Assembly: GCF_041438865.1 (NCBI RefSeq)
Contig: NZ_CP109450.1
Span: forward strand, 744,001 to 808,000
DNA: 64,000 nucleotides
Source of the DNA: Streptomyces sp. NBC_01471
Lineage (GTDB): Bacteria; Actinomycetota; Actinomycetes; Streptomycetales; Streptomycetaceae
Reading direction: 5' to 3'
Both the position numbers and the translations under genes were made by a program. Below, piece by piece: positions 10,559 through 19,744 of this stretch. Each line of letters opens with the position of its first letter. The stretch's first letter is position 1. Below the pieces are notes generated by a model. That model had not been told where the DNA came from. It made no database searches and saw only the letters and a list, made by a program, of their open reading frames with translations.

Positions 10559-11453
10559 CGTCGGACGTACGGCCGGACATCGCAACGCCCTGCACCGCGG
10601 CCCGGTGACCGGCCCGTGCCGCACGGGCCAGCGGCAGATAGCGCACCCGCTCGGGAAGCACGGGCACCACGGCCCGGACACACCGGCCGAAACGGCGCAG
10701 TGTCCGCTCCTGGGAATCCGACCACTCCAGACCGATCGCCTGGCGCGCCTCGGGCGGCATCAGCCCCACGGTGACGAAGTGCCGGAAGCGGGCCAGCGGC
10801 GGCAGCAGCACCGGCCAGAGCATCCGGAGCAGCGGGCGGAGCGGACGCGGCCCGCGGTCCGGGGGCGGCACGGGGCTGCCCGGGTCGGTCAGCTCCCGCA
10901 CCACCGGGGTCGCCTCGATCTCGTCGGCGAGCATCTTCCGGTAGTACGGCCAGAACTCCTCGACGGTCTGTGGCATGTCCCGGTCGGCGATGCCGAGGAT
11001 CCGCCCGACCTGGAGCCACTCCGCGTACAACTGCCGTTCCTGTGCGTCGGTGTAGGGACGCCCGAGGTACTTCCGGCCCTGCAGGAAGACCGGGAAACCA
11101 GTGGCGTGCACCCAGGAGAAGGTGGCCGGGGCGAGGGCGTGGTACGGGCGGCCACGGGTGTCGGTGCCGCGGATGGTCCGGTGCATACGGCGCAGCCTGC
11201 GCCCCTCATCGGCGGCGGCGTCCCCGCCGTACACCCACAGCTGCATCGAGCGCAGGGAGCGCTCACCGCGGCCCCACGGATCGGTACGGAAGACGGAGTA
11301 CGCGTCGACGCCGGCGCCGACAGCCGGGTGGGCCACCTGCATGGTCAGCGCCGCGGGCAGCGTGAGCAGCACCCGGATGTCACCGACCTCGCTCCACAGC
11401 ACGCCGCCCGGCGGTGGCGGTGGCGGCCCCGTCCGCGTGGTGCGGCTGCTCAT
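10521..11453 (-). CDS. Oxygenase MpaB family protein (DUF2236)
   Basis: A 310-residue DUF2236/MpaB-like protein. Family hallmarks are the N-terminal VLLTLPAALTMQVAHPAVGAGV (His ligand region), the HATGFPVFLQGRKYLG segment and the C-terminal RFRHFVTVGLMPP. Characterised relatives are b-type-haem-linked oxygenases: MpaB cleaves a polyisoprenoid-type double bond and latex-clearing protein Lcp is a rubber oxygenase. I use ATG 11453 because a GGGAG box lies 7 bp upstream; the open frame extends to 12761 but that part lies over the divergent phosphodiesterase gene. The substrate is unknown. Confidence 0.85.
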   Translation of the reverse strand: MSSRTTRTGPPPPPPGGVLWSEVGDIRVLLTLPAALTMQVAHPAVGAGVDAYSVFRTDPWGRGERSLRSMQLWVYGGDAAADEGRRLRRMHRTIRGTDTRGRPYHALAPATFSWVHATGFPVFLQGRKYLGRPYTDAQERQLYAEWLQVGRILGIADRDMPQTVEEFWPYYRKMLADEIEATPVVRELTDPGSPVPPPDRGPRPLRPLLRMLWPVLLPPLARFRHFVTVGLMPPEARQAIGLEWSDSQERTLRRFGRCVRAVVPVLPERVRYLPLARAARAGHRAAVQGVAMSGRTSDVTRRPGAPGRSA

Positions 11454-11651
11454 GCCCGGGCTCCCGTCGCTGCTGCCGTCGGCCGTGGCGGGCTCCGGTC
11501 CGGTGCCCGCTCTCTCTGTGTTCCAGTATGCGACGGCCGGGTCCGGAGCGGCGCGGGGGCCTGCAAGGACAGCAGGGGCACCGGTGGCGCCCCGGGGCCG
11601 GGAAGGACAGGAGCGGCCGCCTCGCCCCGGCCAGGTGGCCGACGCACGGTG

Positions 11652-11667
11652 GTTACCCCGAAGTAAC
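11652..11667. promoter_or_regulatory. Inverted repeat upstream of the sphingomyelinase-like gene
   Basis: GTTAC-CCCGAA-GTAAC, about 57 bp before the GTG start at 11724, in the divergent intergenic region. It could be an operator; no regulator is suggested by the context. Confidence 0.3.
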
Positions 11668-11723
11668 TCCAGCTGGTTTGATGAGCGGGCCACTCTGTCC
11701 CCGCCCCAGGAACGGGAGTTCCA

Positions 11724-12713
11724 GTGCCGCTTCCCTCGCTCCGCCGCCTCCCCCGCGCAGGTCTCGCCGTCGCCCTCGTGGCCGCCGCGCTGGCCTCGGC
11801 CGCCCCGGCCGCCTCGGCGGCGACCGCCGTCTCCGCGCCGCCCCGGCTCAAGGTGCTGACGTACAACACGTTCATGATGAGCAAGAACCTCTACCCCAAC
11901 TGGGGCCAGGACCACCGCGCCGCAGCCATACCCGCCGCCTCCTTCTTCCAGGGGAACGACGTCGTGGTGCTGGAGGAGGCCTTCGACAACTCCTCGTCCG
12001 ACGCCCTGAAGCGCAACGCTGCGGCCCAGTACCCGTACCAGACGCCGGTCGTGGGCCGCAGCAAGGACGGCTGGGACGCGACCGGCGGTTCGTACTCGGC
12101 GCTCTCCCCGGAGGACGGCGGGGTGACCCTGCTCAGCAAGTGGCCGGTGCTGCGTCAGGAGCAGTTCATCTACAAGAACGCCTGCGGCTCCGACGCCCTC
12201 TCCGACAAGGGGTTCCTGTACGCCGTCCTCGATGTGAACGGCACCAGGGTGCACATCGTCGGCACCCACACCCAGTCCGACGACACGGCGTGCGCGGCGG
12301 GCGAGGCGGCCGGGGACCGCAGTCTCCAGCTGAAGCAGATCGACGCGTTCCTGGCGGCCAAGAACATTCCCGCGGACGAGGAAGTCATGGTCGCGGGCGA
12401 CTTCAACATCGACTCGCGCAGCGCCGAGTACACCTCGATGCTGCGGGACGGCGGGCTGGTCGCGGCGGACGCGCGCACCGGGCACCCGTACTCCTTCGAC
12501 ACCCGGGAGAACTCGGTGGCCCGCTACCGCTACCCGGACGACCCGCGCCAGGACCTGGACTACGTACTGCACCGCGCCGGTCACGCCCGACCGTCCGGCT
12601 GGCGGAACGAGGTGGTCAAGGAGGAGAGCACGCCCTGGACCGTGAGCAGCTGGGGCACCGACTACACCTACACGAATCTGAGCGACCACTACCCGCTCCT
12701 CGCCGGCCGCTGA
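11724..12713 (+). CDS. Secreted sphingomyelin phosphodiesterase-like hydrolase (endonuclease/exonuclease/phosphatase fold)
   Basis: A 329-residue exported enzyme. The signal peptide (residues 1 to about 33, ending PAASAA) precedes an EEP-fold domain. Metal and catalytic motifs are in order: Asn48 in TYNTF, LEEAFD, GGVTLLSKWP, HTQSDD, Asp226 and Asn228 in AGDFNID, and Asp321-His322 in the terminal SDHYPL. The pattern matches bacterial neutral sphingomyelinases, which cleave sphingomyelin to ceramide and phosphocholine; other phospholipids are possible. The GTG start has GGGAG at 11714-11718. In a soil actinomycete it is probably a phosphate- or choline-scavenging enzyme, an inference. Confidence 0.88.
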   Translation: MPLPSLRRLPRAGLAVALVAAALASAAPAASAATAVSAPPRLKVLTYNTFMMSKNLYPNWGQDHRAAAIPAASFFQGNDVVVLEEAFDNSSSDALKRNAAAQYPYQTPVVGRSKDGWDATGGSYSALSPEDGGVTLLSKWPVLRQEQFIYKNACGSDALSDKGFLYAVLDVNGTRVHIVGTHTQSDDTACAAGEAAGDRSLQLKQIDAFLAAKNIPADEEVMVAGDFNIDSRSAEYTSMLRDGGLVAADARTGHPYSFDTRENSVARYRYPDDPRQDLDYVLHRAGHARPSGWRNEVVKEESTPWTVSSWGTDYTYTNLSDHYPLLAGR

Positions 12714-12831
12714 CCTCCCGGCCGGCGGCCCAGGGCTTTCACAAGGCTGGTGGGACAGCAATACTGTTGTACCGGATCAGCCGAGTGACCGACCAGGGAT
12801 CGGCCCGGTATCCGGGAAACGAGGCACAGAC

Positions 12832-13587
12832 ATGGCGACCGGGCCCGACAACACGGCCACGGCCGCGGCCCTAACGGTCGACGAACTGGCCGCGCGCGCC
12901 GGGGTGACCGTCCGCACGGTCCGTTTCTACAGCGCGCGCGGCCTGCTCCCCCCGCCGGAGATCGGGCCGCGCCGCGTCGGGCTGTACGGGCCCGCCCACC
13001 TGTCCCGGCTCGCACTGGTCGAGGAGCTGCAGCACCACGGGATGACGCTCGCCGCGATCGAGCGCTATCTCCGGCAGCTGCCCGACGATCTGAGCGCGCA
13101 CGATCTCGCGATCCACCGCGCCGTGGTGGCCTCGTGGTCGCCGGAGGGGGCGGACGACGCGACCCGCGCGGAGCTGGAGCGCCGGGCCGGGCGGCCACTG
13201 CCCGAGCCGGACATCGACCGGCTCGCCGCGATGAACGTACTGGAGCGCGTCGAGGGCGAGAGGGACGCCTTCCGGGTCGATCCGGGGCTGCTCGCGCTCG
13301 GGGTGCAGCTGCTCGACGTGCCGATCGCCCACGAGACGATCCTGGCCGCGCGCACGGTGGTGCTGGAGCACACCCGGGCCGCGGCAAAGGAGCTGACGCG
13401 GCTGTTCCAGGACGAGGTGTGGGGCCCCTACCGGGAGCGCGAGAGCGACCCCGCGGCGGTGGAGGCGATGAAGTCGCTCTCCGCCGACATGCAGCCGATG
13501 GTCGTACAGGCCCTGGTGACTGCGTTCCAGCGGTCACTGAAGGAGGAGCTACGGGCCCGCTACGTGGACGGCCCCGCAGCACCCTGA
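12832..13587 (+). CDS. MerR family transcriptional regulator
   Basis: A 251-residue regulator with an N-terminal MerR helix-turn-helix (TVDELAARAGVTVRTVRFY, residues about 11-30), the wing (GLYGPAHLSRL) and a long C-terminal effector domain without the cysteine pattern of metal sensors. ATG 12832 follows GAGG at 7 bp. It converges on the fadB operon and this pairing suggests it controls fatty-acid oxidation. Its last codons (RSLKEELRARYVDGPAAP) and stop are duplicated twice downstream, described separately. The ligand is unknown. Confidence 0.88.
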   Translation: MATGPDNTATAAALTVDELAARAGVTVRTVRFYSARGLLPPPEIGPRRVGLYGPAHLSRLALVEELQHHGMTLAAIERYLRQLPDDLSAHDLAIHRAVVASWSPEGADDATRAELERRAGRPLPEPDIDRLAAMNVLERVEGERDAFRVDPGLLALGVQLLDVPIAHETILAARTVVLEHTRAAAKELTRLFQDEVWGPYRERESDPAAVEAMKSLSADMQPMVVQALVTAFQRSLKEELRARYVDGPAAP

Positions 13588-13777
13588 CCGGCGGGGCCCG
13601 GGCCGACTGGTGCCCCACATCGCGGCGGTCACTGAAGGAGGAGCTACGGGCCCGCTACGTGAACGGCCCCGCAGCACCCTGACCGGCGGGCCCGGGCCGA
13701 CTGGTGCCCCACATCGCGGCGGTCACTGAAGGAGGAGCTACGGGCCCGCTACGTGAACGGCCCCGCAGCACCCTGAC
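13531..13777 (+). repeat. Tandem triplication of the 3' end of the merR gene
   Basis: Copy 1 (13531-13625, 95 bp) is the gene's true 3' end and downstream flank. Copy 2 (13626-13719, 94 bp) and copy 3 (13720-13777, truncated) repeat it almost exactly. Copies 2 and 3 share GTGAACGG where copy 1 has GTGGACGG, and copy 1 has one extra G in the flank, so copies 2 and 3 are more recent relatives of each other. Each copy carries GAAGGAGGAG and a stop codon. Read-through of the first stop would not read copy 2 in the merR frame. They look like non-coding duplication remnants. Confidence 0.95.
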
Positions 13778-13793
13778 AAGCCCGGCACGGCCC

Positions 13794-13831
13794 GGCCTCC
13801 CGCCGGACCGGGCCCGGTCCGGCGGGAGGCC
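13794..13831. terminator. 38-bp perfect palindrome, bidirectional terminator
   Basis: 19-bp arms with no spacer, directly after the merR repeats and 12 bp before the fadB stop. It can fold as a hairpin from either strand and separates the convergent merR and fadB transcripts. Confidence 0.8.
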
Positions 13832-13842
13832 TGACCCCCGGA

Positions 13843-16014
13843 TCAGCTGTCGCTGAACGTCTCGCCCCGCTCGGCCTTCCCGACCAGCAGCGCGGGCGGC
13901 GTGAACCGCTCCCCGTACCGCTCGGCGAGTTCACGGGCGCGCGCGACGAAGCCGGGCAGGCCGCCCTCGTAGCCGTTGATGTACTGGAGCACACCGCCGG
14001 TCCAGCCCGGGAAGCCGATGCCGAGGATCGAGCCGATGTTGGCGTCCGCGACCGACGTGAGGACGCCCTCCTCCAGGCAGCGGACACTGTCCAGCGCCTC
14101 GGAGAAGAGCATCCGCTCCTTCATGTCGCCGAAGGGGATGTCCGTCCCGGGCTTCGTGAAGTGCTCACGCAGCCCCGGCCAGAGTCCGGCCCGCCTGCCG
14201 TCCTCGTACTCGTAGAACCCCGCTCCCCCGCTGCGGCCCGTCCGGCCGAACTCGTCGACCATCCGGTCGATGACCGCGTCCGACGGGTGCCCGGTCCAGG
14301 TGCCCCCCGCCTCCTCGGTGGCGCGCTTCGCCTCGTTGCGGATCTTGCGCGGCAGGGTGAGCGTCAGTTCGTCCATCAGCGAGAGCACCTTGGCCGGATA
14401 GCCGGCCTGGGCGGCGGCCTGCTCGACCGATGCGGGCTCGACGCCCTCTCCGATCATCGCCACGCCCTCGTTGATGAACTGGCCGATGACCCGGGAGGTG
14501 AAGAAGCCGCGGGAGTCGTTGACGACGATCGGGGTCTTGTTGATCCGGCGTACGAGGTCGAAGGCGCGCGCCAGCGCCTCGTCGCCGGTCCGCTCGCCCT
14601 TGATGATCTCGACGAGCGGCATCTTGTCCACGGGCGAGAAGAAGTGCAGCCCGATGAAGTCGCTCTGCCGCTCGACTCCCTCGGAGAGCAGGGTGATGGG
14701 GAGCGTGGAGGTGTTGGAGCAGAGCAGCGCGTCGGGCTCGATGACGCCCTCGATCTCCTGGAACACCTTGTGCTTGAGCGCCACGTCCTCGAAGACCGCC
14801 TCGATCACCGCGTCGCAGCCCGCGAGGTCGGCCGGGTCGCCGGTCGGGGTGATGCGGGCCAGCAGCTCGTCCCGCTGGGCCTCGGTGGTGCGGCCGCGCG
14901 AGAGCGCCTTCGCGAGCAGCTTCTCCGAGTACGCCTTGCCCTTCTGAGCGGCCTCCGCCGACACGTCCTTGAGGACGACGTCGATCCCGGCGCGGGCACA
15001 GGAGTAGGCGATACCCGCGCCCATCATCCCGGCGCCGAGCACGGCGACCTTGCGGACCTGGCGGGGCTCGATCCCCTGCGGGCGGTTGGCGCCGGAGTTG
15101 ACTGCCTGGAGGTCGAAGAAGAACGCCTGGATCATGTTCTTGGCGGTCTGTCCGGTGACCAGCTCGGTGAAGTACCGGGCCTCGATGGTCAGCGCCGTCT
15201 CGAAGTCGACCTGGGAGCCTTCCACGGCCGCGGCGAGGATGTTGCGCGGCGCGGGATAGGGCGCGCCCTGCAACTGCTTCTTGAGGTTGGCGGGGAAGGC
15301 GGGCAGGTTGGCGGCGAACTTCGGGTTCGACGGGGTGCCGCCGGGGATCCTGTACCCCTTGACGTCCCAGGGCTGCTGCGACTCGGGGTGGGCGTCGATG
15401 AAGGCGTGCGCCTGGGCCAGCATCTCGTCGGCGGTGTCCGCGACTTCGTGGACGAGGCCGTTCTCCAGGGCGCGCCGCGGGTTGTACCGGGTGCCCTGGA
15501 GGAGCACCTTGAGCAGCGCGTCGGCGATGCCCATCAGCCGTACGGTCCGGGTGACGCCGCCTCCGGCGGGCAGCAGGCCGAGGGTGACCTCGGGCAGGCC
15601 GATCCTGGAGCCCGGCGCGTCGAGCGCGATGCGGTGGTGGCTGGCGAGGGCGATCTCGTAACCGCCGCCGAGCGCGGAGCCGTTGAGGGCGGCGACGACC
15701 GGCTTGCCCAGGGTCTCGATGCGGCGCAGGGACTTCTTGATGGCCGTGCCGGTGTCGAAGGCCTGCTGGGCCTGGTCGGGGCCGACCTTGATCATGTCCT
15801 TGAGGTCGCCGCCCGCGAAGAAGGTCTTCTTCGCTGAGGTGTAGATGATGCCGCGGATGGAGTCCTTCTCGGCCTCCGCGCGGTCGGCGACCGCCGCGAT
15901 CGACTCCTTGAAGGCCTGGTTCATGGTGTTCGCGGACTGGTTGGGGTCGTCGAGGACGAGGGTGACGACGCCGGTCCCGTCCTGTTCCCAGCGGATGGTG
16001 GTGTTCTCGCTCAT
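13843..16014 (-). CDS. fadB: FadB-type 3-hydroxyacyl-CoA dehydrogenase / enoyl-CoA hydratase
   Basis: A 723-residue bifunctional alpha subunit of the fatty-acid oxidation complex. Residues about 1-290 are a crotonase domain (SALGGGYEIALASHHR, LPEVTLGLLPAGGG). Residues from about 322 form the NAD-binding 3-hydroxyacyl-CoA dehydrogenase domain (VLGAGMMGAGIAYS), with the catalytic-His segment LHFFSPVDKMPLVEI, followed by the C-terminal dehydrogenase domain. The size and order match mycobacterial-type FadB of about 720 residues. It is last in a same-strand operon: racemase, dehydrogenase, thiolase, FadB. It hydrates enoyl-CoA and oxidises 3-hydroxyacyl-CoA, feeding the adjacent thiolase. Confidence 0.95.
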   Translation of the reverse strand: MSENTTIRWEQDGTGVVTLVLDDPNQSANTMNQAFKESIAAVADRAEAEKDSIRGIIYTSAKKTFFAGGDLKDMIKVGPDQAQQAFDTGTAIKKSLRRIETLGKPVVAALNGSALGGGYEIALASHHRIALDAPGSRIGLPEVTLGLLPAGGGVTRTVRLMGIADALLKVLLQGTRYNPRRALENGLVHEVADTADEMLAQAHAFIDAHPESQQPWDVKGYRIPGGTPSNPKFAANLPAFPANLKKQLQGAPYPAPRNILAAAVEGSQVDFETALTIEARYFTELVTGQTAKNMIQAFFFDLQAVNSGANRPQGIEPRQVRKVAVLGAGMMGAGIAYSCARAGIDVVLKDVSAEAAQKGKAYSEKLLAKALSRGRTTEAQRDELLARITPTGDPADLAGCDAVIEAVFEDVALKHKVFQEIEGVIEPDALLCSNTSTLPITLLSEGVERQSDFIGLHFFSPVDKMPLVEIIKGERTGDEALARAFDLVRRINKTPIVVNDSRGFFTSRVIGQFINEGVAMIGEGVEPASVEQAAAQAGYPAKVLSLMDELTLTLPRKIRNEAKRATEEAGGTWTGHPSDAVIDRMVDEFGRTGRSGGAGFYEYEDGRRAGLWPGLREHFTKPGTDIPFGDMKERMLFSEALDSVRCLEEGVLTSVADANIGSILGIGFPGWTGGVLQYINGYEGGLPGFVARARELAERYGERFTPPALLVGKAERGETFSDS

Positions 16015-16060
16015 GGTGTGGCTGCTCCGTGAGGGCCGTGGGTCGTGGGAGGGGACGCGG

Positions 16061-17275
16061 TCAGAGGCGCTCGACGACGGTGGCGACGCCCATGCCGCCG
16101 CCGACGCAGAGCGTGGCGAGGCCGTACCGCTGGTCGCGGCGCTCCAGTTCGTCGATGAGGGTGCCGAGGATCATCGCGCCGGTGGCGCCGAGCGGGTGTC
16201 CCAGGGCGATGGCTCCGCCGTTGACGTTGATCTTGTCGAGCGGGAGCTCCATGTCGCGGGCGAAGCGCAGGACGACACCGGCGAAGGCTTCGTTGATCTC
16301 CACGAGGTCGATGTCGCCGATGGACAGGCCTGCCTTGGCGAGTGCCTTGCGGGTGGCGGGCGCGGGGCCGGTCAGCATGATCGTCGGTTCCGATCCCGAG
16401 ACCGCCGCGGAGACGATCCGGGCCCGGGGTGTCAGTCCGTACCGTTCGCCGACCTCGCCGGAGCCGATGGCGACCAGCGAGGCGCCGTCGACGATGCCGG
16501 ACGAGTTGCCCGCGTGGTGGACGTGGTCGATCTTCTCGACCCAGTGGTACTTCTGCAGCGCCACCGCGTCGAAGCCGCCCATCTCGCCGATGGCGGCGAA
16601 GGACGGCTTGAGGGCGGCGAGCGAGTCGGCGGTGGTGCCCGGCCGCAGATGCTCGTCGTGGTCGAGGACGACCAGGCCGTTGCGGTCGGTGACGGGGACG
16701 ACGGAGCGGGCGAACCGGCCGTCCTTCCACGCCTCGGCGGCCCGTTCCTGCGAGCGCGCGGCGTAGGAGTCGACATCGTGCCGGGTGAAGCCCCCGATGG
16801 TGGCGATGAGGTCGGCGCCGACGCCCTGGGGCGCGAAACCGGTGTCCCAGTTGGTCATCGGGTCCATCGCCCAGGCCCCGCCGTCGGAGGCCATCGGGAC
16901 GCGGGACATCGACTCGACCCCGCCCGCCAGGATCAGATCCTCCCAGCCGGAACGGACCTTCGCGGCGGCCAGGTTGACGGCCTCCAGACCGGAGGCGCAG
17001 AAGCGGTTCTCCTGGACACCGGCCACGGTGTCGGGGAGCCCGGCCGCGACGGCCGCCGTGCGGGCGATGTCGGAGCCCTGGTCGCCGACCGGGCTGACCA
17101 CGCCGAGCACGATGTCGTCGATGGCCGCCGGATCGAGACCGGGGAACCTGCGGCGCAGTTCGTGGATCAGCCCGACGACGAGGTCGATCGGCTTGGTGCC
17201 GTGCAGGGCACCATTGGCCTTTCCGCGCCCGCGCGGGGTGCGGATCGCGTCGTACACAAACGCTTCGGTACTCAA
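16061..17275 (-). CDS. fadA: Acetyl-CoA C-acyltransferase (thiolase)
   Basis: A 404-residue degradative thiolase. The acyl-accepting Cys is in [11 protein letters not shown] (about residue 91), the catalytic His in [15 protein letters not shown], and the second Cys in LCVGGGMG near the C-terminus. The start is TTG at 17275 ([18 protein letters not shown]), preceded by GAAAGG; no other start fits the conserved N-terminus. It lies 46 bp upstream of fadB and performs the last step of the beta-oxidation cycle. Confidence 0.95.
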   Translation of the reverse strand: MSTEAFVYDAIRTPRGRGKANGALHGTKPIDLVVGLIHELRRRFPGLDPAAIDDIVLGVVSPVGDQGSDIARTAAVAAGLPDTVAGVQENRFCASGLEAVNLAAAKVRSGWEDLILAGGVESMSRVPMASDGGAWAMDPMTNWDTGFAPQGVGADLIATIGGFTRHDVDSYAARSQERAAEAWKDGRFARSVVPVTDRNGLVVLDHDEHLRPGTTADSLAALKPSFAAIGEMGGFDAVALQKYHWVEKIDHVHHAGNSSGIVDGASLVAIGSGEVGERYGLTPRARIVSAAVSGSEPTIMLTGPAPATRKALAKAGLSIGDIDLVEINEAFAGVVLRFARDMELPLDKINVNGGAIALGHPLGATGAMILGTLIDELERRDQRYGLATLCVGGGMGVATVVERL

Positions 17276-17288
17276 GACAGCGGCCTTT

Positions 17289-17324
17289 CGGAATACGGAT
17301 CGGAATACGGATCGGGATGCGGAT
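17289..17324. repeat. Three tandem 12-bp repeats in the thiolase leader
   Basis: Units CGGAATACGGAT (17289 and 17301) and CGGGATGCGGAT (17313), between the acyl-CoA dehydrogenase stop and the TTG start of the thiolase. Their role is unknown; they could be a slippage product. Confidence 0.85.
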
Positions 17325-17344
17325 CGGGTGAGACGGCGTGGGAG

Positions 17345-18487
17345 TCAGGCGAGCAGCGAGCGGCCGATGATCTCCTTCATGATCTCGGTGGTGCCTCCGT
17401 AGATCGTCTGGATGCGGCCGTCGGTGAACGCCCTGGCGACCGGGTACTCGGTCATGTAGCCGTATCCGCCGTGCAGTTGGAGGCAGCGGTCGGCGACCCG
17501 CTTCTGGAGTTCGGTGGCCCACCACTTGGCCATCGAGGCGTGTACGGCGTCGAGTCCGCCCGCCGCGTGGTCGACGATGCAGCGGTCGATGAACGTACGG
17601 GTGACCGCGCACTCGGTGGCCATCTCGGCGATCTCGAAACGGATGTGCTGGAGCTTCGACAGCGGGCGGCCGAAGGCCTCGCGCTCCTTGACGTACGCCG
17701 TGGTGATCTCAAGGAGGTGTTCGGCGGCGGCGATGCCGGCTACGGCGATGGCCAGGCGCTCCTGGGCGAGGTTGGTCATCAGATGGATGAAGGCCCTGTC
17801 GAGCTCGCCGAGCAGGTTCTCCTTGGGCACCCGGACGTCGTGGAAGAACAGCTCCGCGGTGTCCTGGGACTTCTGGCCGATCTTGTCCAGGTTGCGGCCG
17901 CGCTCGAACCCGGCGGTCCCGCGCTCGACGGCCAGCAGGGACAGACCCTTCGCACCGCCCTCGGGTGAGGTCCTGGCGACCACGATCACCAGGTCGGCGA
18001 GGATCCCGTTGGAGATGAACGTCTTGGAGCCGTTGAGAATCCAGTGGTCCCCGCGGTCCTCGGCGGTCGTCCGGATGCCCTGGAGGTCCGACCCGGCGCC
18101 CGGCTCGGTCATCGCGATCGCCGTGATGATCCGCCCGTTGCAGAAGCCGGGCAGCCAGCGCCGGCGCTGCTCCTCGGTGGCCAGGGCGGTGAGATACGGC
18201 CCGACGATGTCGTTGTGCAGCCCGAGTGCGAGTCCGGGCGCCCCCGCGCGGGTGAACTCCTCGGCGAGCACGGCGCTGTAGCGGAAATCCGGGTTCCCGC
18301 CACCGCCGTACTCCTCGGGGACCGCGAACCCCAGGAGCCCCTGGCGGCCGGCCGCCAGCCAGGCGTCCCGTGAGACGATCCCGTCCCTCTCCCACTGCTC
18401 GTAGTACGGGAGAACCTCCTTGCTGAGGAAGGTGCGGACGGTCTGCCGGAACGCGTCGTGCTCCGCGGTGAAGATCTGGCGTTTCAC
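17345..18487 (-). CDS. Acyl-CoA dehydrogenase
   Basis: A 380-residue FAD-dependent acyl-CoA dehydrogenase. Family signatures are present: AMTEPGAGSDLQGI (FAD and substrate loop), the QLHGGYGYMTEYPVARAFTD segment and IYGGTTEIMKEII, where the catalytic Glu usually lies in this class. The GTG start overlaps the TGA of the upstream racemase gene (GTGA), which indicates translational coupling. It catalyses the first alpha,beta-desaturation step of beta-oxidation; pairing with a racemase points to 2-methyl-branched acyl-CoAs. Confidence 0.93.
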   Translation of the reverse strand: MKRQIFTAEHDAFRQTVRTFLSKEVLPYYEQWERDGIVSRDAWLAAGRQGLLGFAVPEEYGGGGNPDFRYSAVLAEEFTRAGAPGLALGLHNDIVGPYLTALATEEQRRRWLPGFCNGRIITAIAMTEPGAGSDLQGIRTTAEDRGDHWILNGSKTFISNGILADLVIVVARTSPEGGAKGLSLLAVERGTAGFERGRNLDKIGQKSQDTAELFFHDVRVPKENLLGELDRAFIHLMTNLAQERLAIAVAGIAAAEHLLEITTAYVKEREAFGRPLSKLQHIRFEIAEMATECAVTRTFIDRCIVDHAAGGLDAVHASMAKWWATELQKRVADRCLQLHGGYGYMTEYPVARAFTDGRIQTIYGGTTEIMKEIIGRSLLA

Positions 18488-19674
18488 CGGTCTCCCCCTG
18501 CCGCGCTGCCGTTCGCTTCCCGGTCCGGTCCCGCCGTGCCCGGCGGGCCGGCCGCCCCGGCGAGACCGGGCAGGTCCCAGTCCCGGGCGACTTCGGCCGT
18601 GTCCGCACCCGGGCGGGCGGGCCCGAGCCGTACGGAGCCGGGCGTGGTGGAGAAGCGCGGCGCGGGCGCGGGCTGGACGATCCCGCTGTGCTCGGTGAAC
18701 GTCCCACGGGCCGCGAGATGCGGATGGTCCGGTGCCTCACGCAGGGAGAGTACCGGCGCGACACACGCGTCGGATCCCTCGAAGACCGCCGTCCACTCCG
18801 CCCGGGTCCGGGTCAGGAAACGGGCGGCGATCGTCTCGCGCAGCCCACCCCAGCGTGCGACGTCCTTGCGCGCCGGGGCTTCGGCCGCGATGCCGAGCAG
18901 CTGCACGAACTCGTCGTAGAACTGCGGCTCCAGGGCGCCCACGGCCATGTACTCGCCGTCCGACGTCGCGTAGCTGCCGTAGAAGGGACAGCCCCCGTCG
19001 AGCAGATTCGCCCCGCGCCTGTCCTGCCAGCCGCCGGCCGCGAGCATGCCGTGGATCATGGTGGCGAGGTGCGTGGCACCGTCCACGATGGCGGCGTCGA
19101 CCACCTGCCCCGCTCCCCCTTCGGTGCGCGCGTGCTGGAGCGCGGCGAGGATGCCGATGACCAGATAGAGCGAGCCGCCCGCGTAGTCACCGACCAGGTT
19201 CGCGGGGACGGTGGGCGGCTCACCGGGGCTGCCGATCATCCCCAGGGTGCCGGTGACGGCGATGTACGCGATGTCGTGCCCGGCGCGTCCGGCGAGCGGC
19301 CCTTCCTGCCCCCACCCGGTCATCCGTCCGTACACGAGCTTCGGATTGCGGGCGTGGCACTCCTGCGGGCCGACGCCGAGACGCTCCGCGACGCCCGGCC
19401 GGTTCCCCTCGATCAGGATGTCGGCGCGCTCCACGAGGCCGAGGACGCGGGCGGGCCCGTCGTCGGCCTTGAGGTCGATGAGCACCGAGCGTTTGTTGCG
19501 GTTCGTGAGGTCGTACTCCGGGTCGACCGCGAGCCCGGTGCCGCCCGGCCGGTCGACCCGTACGACGTCGGCGCCGAGGTCCGCGAGGACCATCGCGGCG
19601 AAGGGGCCGGGCCCGATCCCCGCCAGCTCGACCACCCGGACTCCCGCCAGCGGACCGTTCCCTGCCTCTGCCAT
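18484..19674 (-). CDS. CaiB/BaiF family protein, alpha-methylacyl-CoA racemase
   Basis: A 396-residue class III CoA-transferase-fold protein. The catalytic residues of alpha-methylacyl-CoA racemase are conserved: His133 in GRAGHDIAY, Asp163 in VGDYAGG, and a candidate Glu249 in GALEPQFY. The N-terminus GPGPFAAMVLADLGADVVRV is also characteristic. The enzyme epimerises (2R)- to (2S)-2-methylacyl-CoA so that branched chains, including sterol and isoprenoid side chains, can enter beta-oxidation. ATG 19674 follows a GGGGG box. It is the first gene of the operon that ends with fadB. Confidence 0.9.
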   Translation of the reverse strand: MAEAGNGPLAGVRVVELAGIGPGPFAAMVLADLGADVVRVDRPGGTGLAVDPEYDLTNRNKRSVLIDLKADDGPARVLGLVERADILIEGNRPGVAERLGVGPQECHARNPKLVYGRMTGWGQEGPLAGRAGHDIAYIAVTGTLGMIGSPGEPPTVPANLVGDYAGGSLYLVIGILAALQHARTEGGAGQVVDAAIVDGATHLATMIHGMLAAGGWQDRRGANLLDGGCPFYGSYATSDGEYMAVGALEPQFYDEFVQLLGIAAEAPARKDVARWGGLRETIAARFLTRTRAEWTAVFEGSDACVAPVLSLREAPDHPHLAARGTFTEHSGIVQPAPAPRFSTTPGSVRLGPARPGADTAEVARDWDLPGLAGAAGPPGTAGPDREANGSAAGGDR

Positions 19675-19700
19675 CACGCCCCCAGGACTGTGACACAACT

Positions 19701-19744
19701 GATGTGACATCGATGATGTTAAGAACGTGTTCCACTCCGCACAA
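19701..19744 (-). promoter_or_regulatory. Promoter and candidate operator of the racemase-fadB operon
   Basis: On the minus strand TTGTGC (19744-19739), 17 bp, TAACAT (19721-19716). The segment 19701-19719 contains three alternating GATGT/ACATC elements: GATGT-G-ACATC and ACATC-GAT-GATGT share an arm, overlapping the -10 box and the probable start point. This is a good site for a repressor, identity unknown. Confidence 0.65.

Noticed and set aside
10521..12761. A 746-codon leftward open frame spanning the oxygenase and the sphingomyelinase region
   Set aside because: Only the part from 11453 matches the MpaB family; upstream codons are antisense to the signal-peptide-bearing phosphodiesterase and have no family signature.
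17289..17324. The 12-bp repeats as a CRISPR-like array
   Set aside because: There are no spacers; they are direct head-to-tail repeats of 12 bp.
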